Below are positions 45,617-55,100 of a DNA stretch of 64,000 bases, piece after piece. A program made the position numbers and the translations under genes. Every line of letters begins with the position of its first letter. Positions within the stretch are counted from its first letter, which is position 1. The notes under the pieces are model-generated. The model was not told the origin of the DNA, made no database searches, and saw only the letters and a list, made by a program, of their open reading frames with translations. This DNA is from Heligmosomoides polygyrus polygyrus (Eukaryota > Nematoda > Chromadorea > Rhabditida > Heligmosomidae), in NCBI GenBank assembly GCA_947396885.1, contig OX377202.1:105956198-106020197 (forward strand), read 5' to 3'.

Positions 45617-47073
45617 TTGAAGAACCTCCCGCCAGCGCTCATCAACACTCTGAAGCGGCTCTTCACACGTTACCTGTCGGAGTGCAACGTTCCATCTCAG
45701 TGGAAGACCAGCAGGACCGTCTTGTTGTACAAGAAGGGAGACGTGCACGACATTGGCAACTATCGCCCGATCTGCCTGCTGTCCGTAGTCTACAAGCTGT
45801 TCACTCGAGTCATCCTGAATAGGATTAGTAGAACGCTGGACGAAGGACAGCCATGCGAGCAAGCAGGATTCCGGAGAGGATTCAGCACGATCGACCACAT
45901 ACACACCATTACGAAGCTCATCGAAGTGTCGCGAGAGTACAAGCTGCCGCTCTGCCTTACGTTCATCGACCTGAAGAAGGCATTCGACTCCGTCGAGACT
46001 GAAGCGGTCATGGAAGCCCTGCTCACCCAGGGCGTTCCTACTCAGTACATCAGAGTTCTTCGAGAGTTGTACAGTGGATTCACGACCAAGATCTCACCAT
46101 TCTACAACGACGTCGTCGTCGACGTGAAGAGAGGGGTAGGGGATATGTACCTATCTTCGAAGCTCTTCAGCGCCACCCTCGAAAACGTCATGCGCGAACT
46201 AGAATGGGAAGACATGGGAGTGAAGGTCGACGGCCGGCAACTGCACCACCTTCGCTTCGCTGACGACATCGTGCTCATAACACCGAGCACCAGCCAGGCG
46301 GAGCGAATGCTGGCCGACTTCGATCGTCTATGTGGGAACGTTGGACTGCGGCTGAATCTTACGAAGACGATGTTCATGAGGAACGGATGGGTTTCTGATG
46401 CCCCATTCTCGCTAAACGGAACGAACATCTCCGAATGCTCCAGCTATGTGTATCTGGGTCGCGAAGTCAACATGGCCAACGACCTAGCGCCGGAGCTGTG
46501 CAGAAGGAGACGAGCGGCTTGGGGAGCTTTCAAGAGCGTCGGAGAAGTCGCGAAGAAGATGAAGAACGTCCGACTCCGTGCCCACCTATTCGACTCCGCT
46601 GTTCTTCCTGCCCTAACATACGCCTCAGAGATTTGGGCTATACGAGAGCAGGATGAACACGCGATCAGCGTCGCGCAGCGTGGAATCGAGAGGACGATGC
46701 TCGGAGTGACACGACTCACGCAAGTGAGAGAAGGCCTCCGGAGTTCCGAGCTTCGCCGACGTTCGAAGATCAGAGACGATGTCGCGTGGGCCAAGTTGTC
46801 GAAGATTAGGTGGGCCGGCCACGTAATGCGCTTCGCAGACACCCGCTGGACGACTGCCATCACCGACTAAATTCCGCGGGATGTCAAAAGAACACCAGGA
46901 CGCCCACCAACGCGTTGGTCGGACTTCTTCGTGAAAGCCCTGAACGACCGATATGACGCTCTCCGTGTCCCTCGAGCGAGGAGGATCCATTGGAGCACTC
47001 TGGCACGCGACAGGGACGAATGGCGCTGCTGGCGCTTGCTCGAGCAAGTCGATGATCAACGGGACGACAGGTG
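45617..47073 (+). pseudogene. Reverse transcriptase fragment of the RTE LINE (internal stop)
   Basis: The open part (45617-46869) shows RT motifs: NYRPICLLS near residue 55, FIDLKKAFDSV near 116 (box A, catalytic Asp) and FADDIVLI near 214 (box C, catalytic Asp pair), then LNLTKT. A C-terminal region typical of RTE proteins follows (YLGREVNMAND, WAKLSKIRWAGHVMRF). TAA at 46867-46869 replaces a Trp codon that is intact (TGG) in both other copies in the window. After it the frame continues ([20 protein letters not shown]) to TGA at about 47073. Box B is damaged: GVGDMYLSSKLF lacks the usual Arg-Gln-Gly. Family assignment follows from these motifs; the comparison with related elements is from memory. 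Confidence 0.88.
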
Positions 47074-47083
47074 ATACAGGTGA
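45617..47083 (+). mobile_element. RTE-type non-LTR retrotransposon, 5'-truncated
   Basis: The insert starts abruptly inside the reverse transcriptase and keeps the 3' end of the ORF. It is bounded by a nearly perfect target-site duplication: AGTAACTAAA at 45607-45616 and AGTAATTAAA at 47084-47093. It ends in GGTGATACAGGTGA, a tandem-style tail also seen on the other two copies here, consistent with RTE elements, which often end in short tandem repeats rather than poly(A). The apurinic endonuclease and the RT N-terminus are missing, so the copy is dead on arrival. Confidence 0.9.
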
Positions 47084-47093
47084 AGTAATTAAA

Positions 47094-47715
47094 TAAACGG
47101 TGCCTGCAGGTTTAGCGCAATTTTGCGAAGTAAGTACCACAGGCAAAATTAAAAATTAAATGCATAAAAGCATTTTCGGCCATATAAATAATTAACCGAA
47201 TTAACCGAAAACAAAATAAGTTATTACATGTTTTGAATATTGGAAAATAAAGTGAATAGGTAGAAAGAGTATGTCGTTAATCAAAAAATTTAATAAAGAA
47301 AAAATCCCAGAAAATTCTAACATTACGCAAAACTTTGTTTAGATTCGTTTGGACAAAATAAATAATATATTATTACCAAATTATTACCCTTATTATAGCA
47401 ACTGTTAGTACATTTTAAATAAGTACAATATTGTTTTAATGCAGTTATATTTCTTTTGAATTCTTTTTTATAAAAATAATACATTAGCTAAACCATGTAG
47501 ATAAATAAATAAATAGAGTTGCTCGGTCGATCAGTGGGTCGACTGAAATCAAAAATTAGATAGTAATATAAAGCTAAATTGTTACTGCGAAGTTAACTAG
47601 TGTAATTTACATTAATTTGGTAAATAGCCTTTAGATCAAGCGAAAGCCAATTTCAATAGCATTTATGTTGAGATCCATTAGAGCTTAGCTGTCGAATTAA
47701 TCAATTTATATAATA
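47094..47715. other. AT-rich spacer downstream of the RTE element
   Basis: AT-rich with (AAAT)n patches at 47503-47515. No feature supported. Confidence 0.4.
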
Positions 47716-47892
47716 AAAGGATGAAGGACGGCGTTATCAATCGCTTTTAGATTTCGCCACGCCATTCTACATACTTCTACTGGATGTCGTGGAGACGATT
47801 TGATTGCCCTGGGAAGGAAATCCAAACCAGGAACCTGGTATCAGGTGCAAGCGACAGCCGGGCCTCCTTCGACTGCGCTACACGCCACCACA
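47716..47892 (-). mobile_element. tRNA-derived SINE, internally deleted, antisense
   Basis: The minus strand reads from the tRNA-like head (TGTAGCGCAGTCGAAGG, B-box-like CCTGGTTTGGATTTCC) into the tail (GTAGAAGTATGTAGAATGGC, AACGCCGTCCTTCATCC). The central body present at 51.2 kb is missing. Confidence 0.7.
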
Positions 47893-47958
47893 ATTTATAC
47901 AATTTAATCAATTTTTAAGCCTTAAATAGCTGCTACTGAGGTTGTAAGCTGTTATAGC

Positions 47959-48085
47959 GATGTTTTGTTGCGATCAAAACTCTGGCGCGAGACGGGACTC
48001 GAACCCGCACCCGCACCCTCAACAAAGCAGAAGATGCGGGTTCGAGTCCCGCCTGGCGCAAGAGTTTTGATCGCAACAAAACATC
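47959..48085. repeat. Palindrome made of two tRNA-like ends, head to head
   Basis: Arms of about 50 bp (47959-48008 and 48035-48085) pair almost fully over GATGTTTTGTTGCGATCAAA and ACTCGAACCCGC, around a loop of about 25 bases. Each arm carries the B-box motif GGGTTCGAGTCCCG, facing outward from the loop. Confidence 0.85.
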
Positions 48086-48259
48086 CTGTAACAACATATA
48101 AACTTAAATTTTTATTTAATTTTCAGTCGTACAAATGAAGAGCCAAGTTTCTTTGAAAAATTCTGATCAAAGTATCGTTCAGCGACTGACACTCCCTATG
48201 GCGCCAAATGGCTGGATAAAACATCCAATCCGTCGGGTGACTGGATTTTTTTAATGTGC

Positions 48260-48340
48260 CTGCATGTATATACGCGTGTGTGTGTGTCTGTCTGTCTGTC
48301 AGTGTATGTGTGTATGTGTGTATGTGTTTATGTTTTCGGT
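48260..48340. repeat. Mixed (TG)n / (TCTG)n / (TATG)n microsatellite
   Basis: GTGTGTGTGTCTGTCTGTCT followed by GTATGTGTGTATGTG. It creates Cys/Val-rich shadow frames. Confidence 0.85.
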
Positions 48341-50200
48341 GTTTATATGCGCGACCACAGCAATAGCGCTGGAGCGACTGGGGACTCCGCCCCGTCGGCG
48401 GGGTTTGTTGAGTGCCGCGTCCGAGGGATACGTTGGAAGAGGCTGGCGCTGGTTATGCATACGACGGGCGGCGTCTGGCCCGCGTCTGGAAGCTCGCCAG
48501 TTCGTCTGGCTGCCATTAATAATAATCTCGAATTGAATCTGACAGCCCACCTCGTCGACGTCGTCATCGACACTCGTTGTCACCGTCGTTGTCGTCGTCG
48601 TCGTCGATGTCTCATTTTTGATTGGAAAAATTCTAAAGAATTAATGGTCGCAGAAAGTTGAGTTGATTTCGTTTTTTACTGTCTATTTTGTCTTGAAACA
48701 TTTGTTTTTTTTTTCGAGTTTCAAGGTGCAATGATCTACGAGTTTTGCACCAGGTGCGCGGGCACGCGACGCAACCGCGACGCGCAGCCGTGTTTGGAAT
48801 TTAGTGGCCGTGTCGTCTTCCTGAAGTAACTGTTCCCAAGAGAGTAAGCTTTCACTTTAAGTAGTAAGAGAGGGTTTTTCGAGCGTCAGAAACCATATGG
48901 GAGGCTCCAAAGGCTATGGAATGCCCAGTTAATGAAGGGTGCTATTCAAACATCCGAGGGCGATGGGATGATCATCTGACGTTCTCAAATTTCACGGCGC
49001 CGATATTTCCTCTTCATCGTCGGATCTTCTGAAGCGCATCTCCCATCGCAGTTCGTATTTCGGTTTCCAGAAGAAAAATCTGTGAAATTTTAAAAATCCA
49101 CTGTGGAATTTTGTGATGCTGTGCTTCAAAGTTTCGTTGGTTTTTCCATGTCGCTGAATTAATGGCCGTTTTTTCTATCAAATAACCTACCATCTGCTGT
49201 TAGAGATCTTACTCTGCAGTGACTGCTTCAGAACAATTACCAGTGGCCAGAATTCTCGGCATTTTCGACGTCATCTATATGTTATGAGCAGCTCCAGGTG
49301 GAGTCACTCCCGCTCCCATAAAAGCCCCGCCGTCTGACGTGCACGAACGGCTGCCGCCGAGCGACGTCTACATAAGTCTCGGCGGTTTTTCTGCTTACTG
49401 CAGTCCATTAAGTGGGTTCTAACCGGCTATCCCGCGTGGAAAACCCCTCAGCAAGTCGAGTCCGACTTGCTGAGACGAATTCTATGTTGCCTCCTGCCTT
49501 TTCTCCGGATGGGACCTTCTTAGCATTTCGATTCTGAAGGCTTTTTAAAAATTGGTTTAAAAATTCGGCTGCCAACACAGTTAAATAGTTTGATTCTGAG
49601 TACGAACGGCATACTCGTAATTGGCCATCATTTATTTGCACGATGACTTCATATTATTGTGTTTTGGCATAATTTATTTAATTTGTTTTTATTTTTCTGA
49701 AGGCATAATTCGCAACTAAAAGTCTATTCTTTGCTTGTTATCTGCAGGTATATGATTTTGTAACATTCTCTATACTGTTACGTGTGGTCGACTGATTTTC
49801 TGTGTCCGTCTGTGTGTCCATCTGTGCGTCCGTCCGCGCGAATTTGATGACCGTTGAATGGATTTCGTCTAGTTCTACCCTTAACTGGTCGTTTGAGAAG
49901 ACAATAATTCGAACAATAATTTGACTATATCGATATGTGCTCCACACACAAGTCACCGTGGTTTATCAATCGATATCGATCGATTTTATCGATTTTTTGT
50001 AGGAGGGGTCATCTCTCAGATGGACACCATTCATGTTTTACCTGTGCATTCTTCAATAGATGTTGTCCGTTTTATTTATTATTTATTTATTTTCCACTGT
50101 CCATGCTGCTGAAAACCTGAACTAGCTAAATTAGAGTGCTAGAGTGTCGTTGGTTCAGAATATGTCTTTCGGTACACACACGCCAGTTGTTCGACACCGT
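48341..50200. other. Low-copy stretch, no gene recognised
   Basis: 48350-48640 is GC-rich and open on both strands, with (GTC)n at 48575-48605, so the frames are compositional. GTGTCCGTCTGTGTGTCCAT with CGCGCGAATTTGATGACCG at 49795-49855 is an antisense piece of the GCGCGGACG family. CAATCGATATCGATCGATTT lies at 49967. A family E end is at 50205. Confidence 0.35.
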
Positions 50201-50824
50201 TTACCTCAAACTTGGGTAATTAAACCAAAACTTTAATATACAAATACAGTACATATGAGAGCGTTTTAAAAACATCTTACAAAAACAATGAGAAATAGAA
50301 AGATGAAACATGAGAAGAGCGCCATGTGAATTTTCCCGTATGACTCTTTTATAGGGAGTTTTTTTTTTGCATATCTGCACAATCTGATAAATCTCTAAGC
50401 GAAATTCCTCACAGTATCTCACGAAATCGTCCTGTGATCGCGAGAAAGTCGCGATACTAGCGATTTCCGATGAGATTTTGGGCAAAAAATTTATTATTAT
50501 TATTATTATTATTATAAAATCAAATTATAATTTATTATAAAATCTTTTGAATCCGAACATGAGAACATGAAGTTGAAGTGCTGAAGAAAAGGGACGTGGT
50601 CTTATTATATGACATCTTTCGATCCTTAAGGCCTATGTATGTCTGTTTGTACGCCTGTGCGTACGCGCAAAAATAATGGCCACAGGACAGAGTTCCATAT
50701 TGTATGTAATCAACCACGATCAATCACACGATCAGTATCGATCGAGGCAGATGTATTAGCCGCTGTAGCAATAGCGATCAATTCAGTCGATTTTTGCGCA
50801 TTTGACCTGACAACTACGATGGGC

Positions 50825-51166
50825 AAAACTTCTATCTCTGTGTCGAAAACAGTGTACATACTGGGCTTTCTCTTGCGATTGCCGCCGCCAATTTTTATGC
50901 TCTAATGGAAGACGTTGTGCCGCAGAGGTCGATAATATCGATCAATATTGTTTTATCGATCGATGTCGATTATCCTTGTGAAAACTGTCGAGATTCGTGT
51001 GATTATCTTCAGACGCTATTAAATCTGTCTGAGCAGAGATCTATACGCCACTAGAGAGTTTTTTGGAGTTTCTTTCGGCCGGCAATTAATTTTGCGCGCA
51101 CGCAGTGACAGACGGACATACGGTATCTTGTCTGTTTTATACGATATAGTAGGAGTTGGGAGCGTG
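50825..51166 (+). mobile_element. Dispersed element ending ATATAGTAGGAGTT, copy 2
   Basis: Same order of blocks as copy 1 with about 80% similarity by eye. The tRNA-SINE at 51165 begins at its very end. Confidence 0.8.
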
Positions 51167-51430
51167 TAGCGCAGTTGGAGAAGGCACCGACTGTCGCCTG
51201 CACCCGATACCAGGTTCCTGGTTTGGATTTCCCGCCAAGGCAAATCAAACTCCGGGTCGGTGAATTGGTACCAGACTTGTCTGGGAAGGATAGAGCGCTG
51301 ACTTGTTCATCGGCTGGCCACCCCATGTTATTGTATGGCCAAAACGCATTCAAATCGCCTCCACGACATCCCGTAGAAGTAGAATGCGTGGCGTATCCCA
51401 AATAGGATTGAGTAACGCCGTCCTTTATCC
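51165..51430 (+). mobile_element. tRNA-derived SINE, best-preserved copy
   Basis: The head GTGTAGCGCAGTTGGAGAAGG (A box) and CCTGGTTTGGATTTCCCGCC (degenerate B box) is followed by the shared body (GTCGGTGAATTGGTACC, GTCTGGGAAGGATAGAGCGC, CGGCTGGCCACCCC) and tail (TCCCGTAGAAGTAGAATGCG, ATTGAGTAACGCCGTCC). It abuts the end of the dispersed element ending ATATAGTAGGAGTT. Pol III transcription is inferred from the boxes. Confidence 0.8.
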
Positions 51431-51779
51431 TTTCTAATCTGGAGTCCCATTGACCGATATCGATTTATTGGAGGAAATCTTAGTTTGTAAATAGGTTCTT
51501 CGAACAAAACGCTTAGTGTTAACCACGTGCATCGGAATGCGCCATGTAGTTCACTTCGACGCGATTCTGCAAAGCATTTCGAAGGTGGACATGAGCTTTT
51601 TTCATGATTTATAGGGATCTTGTCCAGGTAGGTTGGTGTTTCAACTTTTCCCGACAATCTTGATGTGATTTTGTATACAATATTTTAGCGGACCGAATAT
51701 CTCCCCTGCGGACCTCTGCTCTCCCTTATTTGCCCAAATTTTTGTTATATTAAGGAATTTAAGGAACTAATTCCTCATT

Positions 51780-52123
51780 CTAATGGGCTTCCTCGTAGCT
51801 TAGTGAGTCTGGATTGAGCCCGTTCGGTTGACTACTCGTCCAGGTGCTCCGTTTCGCTTCCGATCTCGTCTGGATGTGTCATCCGTTCGGTGACGACGAC
51901 TACGACGTCTTCTCCTCCTGTTTTGCTTTCCGACGCCGTGTTTTCGAAATATTTTCGTATCGTTTTCCAGCTAGTCGCCGCCGGCTGCACTTCTCTTCTG
52001 TTTCTCTTCCGTTCCTCTAAAGCTCAATGACGTCGTCATACGTGAACCTCGTGAAGTGTCCGTCGTTTCCGGATTCCGATCCGAAGCCTAATCAGCGAAT
52101 TCTTCCAGGTGCACAGCGATACC
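51780..52123 (+). promoter_or_regulatory. Putative promoter and 5' leader of the Ig gene, with a CRE-like site and a splice acceptor
   Basis: This GC- and pyrimidine-rich block (CTTCTC/TTCCG-rich) differs from the AT-rich repeats before it and carries no recognisable repeat. TGACGTCGTCA at 52028-52038 is a near-palindromic ATF/CREB-like sequence. CTTCCAG at 52102-52108 precedes the signal-peptide ATG by 15 bases and fits a splice acceptor. It could be a trans-splice site for a spliced leader, as is common in nematodes, or a cis junction from an upstream untranslated exon. Promoter function is inferred from position. Confidence 0.35.
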
Positions 52124-52187
52124 ATGCGTCGTCGTTCCGTGCCGCTGCTGCTGCCACTGGCGCTCTGCTGGTGTTTCTTCGAAGGAG
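52124..52187 (+). CDS. Exon 1 of the Ig protein: signal peptide
   Basis: The ATG at 52124 opens a basic start (MRRR) followed by a Leu/Ala/Cys/Trp-rich hydrophobic stretch typical of a signal peptide. The exon ends at GAAGGAG before the strong donor GTGAGCC at 52188, in phase 1. The exon at 61349 needs exactly two bases to finish a codon, so the join gives Gly-Ala in frame. The transcript body probably starts at 52109, just after CTTCCAG, with a 15-base leader before the ATG. No upstream in-frame ATG is seen in that leader. Joining this exon to the Ig exons 9.2 kb away is inference from phase, strand and domain logic; further small exons between them cannot be excluded. Confidence 0.62.
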
Positions 52188-55100
52188 GTGAGCCGAGGAA
52201 TTCTCGTCATTTACTTGTCGATGTTGCCGTAAATTTTACGAGCGCGCGGCTGCTTTTATGGGATTCCGCCGGCCGACGACAGCAGCCCCGAAAAACTGAA
52301 ATTCAACCGTCCAGATGGGCAGTAGCCCCGAGACACGGGGAGTTGATTAAACCCTGGGGTGACTTCGGTCCGGACGGCTCCGATTTCAGCGTCTGCTCCG
52401 GCCGTAATCGTCCACGGTCGCATGGCGCCGGCCTCGAGTCGGCAGCAGCAGCAGGTCCTTTAATAGCGCAGCGCTACTAATTACGGTACGTAACTGGTCC
52501 GTCGTGTACGTGCGTACGGTTCGCCGATAACGCAATTTGCCTCCGCTGCCAGTGTGTTCAGTGGCGCGCGCACGATGGACAAGTGGAGCAATTTTAGGAC
52601 TTCGCGGCGCTAACCGTCGAACGACTAACTGTCACCTGGACGAGGTAGCGGCGAGGGCTTTAGTTCACCGGACTGTCAACGGTAATAGAACTCAGTAGAC
52701 CCAGAGTCGACTCGCAGTAGACCCAATAGTGACCTGCAGTACACCCAGTAGTGGCCTGCAATAGACTCGGCGGTGAACTTTAAACTCAGCGCTCAGCTGT
52801 TGTAAACCAACTGTTTTACTGCTTTGGACCCAACAGTGACCTGCAGTAGGCACGATATTCAGCAGAAACAGACTCCACCATGGACGACAGTAGATACAGT
52901 ATTCAGATGCAGTGATGGCATTCGTCAGCAATCGAGCGCCACTAATACTGCGGTAGATTCCATATTCAACCATAGTGGACCCAATATTCAACTGTACTAG
53001 ACCCAACGGTGACTTTTAGTAGACTCCGTGTTGATCTGCAAATAGTGTTCTAAAGTGGACCCAATGGTAGCCTACAATAGACTGAGATGTAGTAAAGACA
53101 ATGGTTGCCCGAAATTAAACCAGACTTGACCTGCAGTAGACCAAGAGTTGACTTGCAGTAGACCAATAGTGACTTGCCGTGGACCCAGCGGCGATCTACC
53201 ATACACCCAGAGTCGACCTGCAGTAGACCCATTAGTGTCCTGCCATGGACCCAATAGTGATGTCCAGTAGACCCAATACTGACGTTGTGGAGGCTATGCG
53301 GTATCCTGTAGAAGACCCGGCGGTTGCCTGCAACTAACTCAGAATGGACCTGGAGTAGACTCAAGAGTGACGTTCAGTAGACCCAATAGGGACGTTCAGT
53401 AGATCCATAGACGAATTATAGTAGGCACAATAATGACCTGCAGTAGACCCAGAGTCGATTTGCAGTAGACCCAGTGTCATTTTGCAGTAGACGCAATAGT
53501 GACCTGCCATAGACTCCGAATCGATTTGCAGTAGACTCAATAGTGACCTGCCACGGACCCAATAGTAACCTGCAGTAGACCCAATAGCGACGTCCAGTAG
53601 ACCCAATAGTGACCTCTAGTAGACCCAATAGTGACCTGAAATAGACCCGATAATGATGTCCAGTAGACCAGTAGTGGTCTGCAATAGACCAAGTACTGAC
53701 CTGCAGTAGAACCAACAGTGACGTTTAGTGGACCCAGAGTCGACCTAGAGCAGACCAAATAGTGACCTGCAGTAAACTCAGTAGTGACCTGCCATAAATC
53801 CAATAGTGAAGTGCAGTAGTCCAATAGTGACGTTCACTACTCCCAATAAGAACCTGCAGTGGACCCAATTGTGACCTGTAGTAGATAGTGGCATTTAGTA
53901 GACGCAGAGTCCAACCTGAAGTAAACCCAATAGTGACGTCCAGTAGATCAGCAATGACCTGTCATAGACCCGGAGTCGATTTGCAGTAGACCCATTAGTA
54001 ACGCCTAGTAGATCAATAATGACCTGCCATAGACGCAATAGTGACCTGCCGTAGACCCAATACTGACTTGCAGTAGACCCAATAGTGGCCCGCACTAGAC
54101 CTAGAGTCGACCTGCAGGAGACCCAATAGTGCCATCCAGTAGATCCAGAGTTGACCCACAGTAAACCCAATAGTGTCTGCCATAGATCCAATAGTGATCT
54201 ACAGCAGATCTGTAGGTACAATAGTGACCTTCAGGAGTCCACAGCGAGCTGCAGAAGTCTCAGCGCTTGCCCGCAATTAACCCAGACTCGACCTGCAGTG
54301 GATCGAATAGTGACCTGCCGTAGACAGAACGATGACCGACGACCATCACTAGACCCAGAGTTGAATTGCAGTGACCCAACGGTGACCTGCAATAGACCCA
54401 AGTCCTACCTGCGATGAACCCATAGTTGTCCTGCAGTAAACCCAGAGTTGACCCACAGTAGACTCAATAGTGACCTTTAGGAGTCTCTACGGTGACCTGT
54501 AGAAAACCTACCGATTGCCTGCAACTAACCCAGAATTGACCTGCAGTACATTCTATAGTGATCTTCAGCAGTCTCTACGATGACCTGTAGAAGACCCAGC
54601 GATTGCCTGCAATTAACCCATAAGACGATCTGCAGTAGATCCAGTACCCAGCTGTAGTAAACATATCCAGTCTCCTTGAGAACAAATAAACTCTGAGTGA
54701 AGCTGCTGCGATCCCACCATTTGGAATTCACACCAAATAATGGGTTACCAAATCTGAGTAATCCAGAAACGGCCATTATTTTCGCGTTCTTCAGAGTTTA
54801 TTGCGATGTCATCGATCTACAAAGTTGGCATCGAATCCATTTTGGTCTTTCGGTAATCCAGCTCAGTTTCACCGTTGAAATTCTAAAGGGTGCGCTTGAC
54901 TAGAAGTCTGAAGGGTGTAGCTCTTGTTCGAAAATGATGCCCGAGGGTTAAGCCATGCTCTGTATTTCATTAGCCTTCTTAGAGTTCAGCCATACCTCTC
55001 GTATCTTACTCGTCCTCTTCGGCGCTTCAAGACGTGTTTGCTGGCCGCTTTGAGTTTTTCTACAGCGCCAGTTCCCACGGTATGCTACTCAAGTGCTCGG

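Noticed and set aside
48254..48661. 135-codon frame starting in the (TG)n tract
   Set aside because: It begins in a microsatellite and ends in a (GTC)n tract; frames on both strands are open for the same compositional reason.
52109..52480. 123-codon read-through of exon 1
   Set aside because: It passes the strong donor at 52188, and the sequence after it has no protein character; the spliced form matches the Ig exons in phase.
52692..54221. Series of overlapping minus-strand frames of about 100 codons with a repeating Leu-Leu-Gln-Val pattern
   Set aside because: They come from the 22-bp minisatellite, whose reverse complement lacks stop codons in all three frames.
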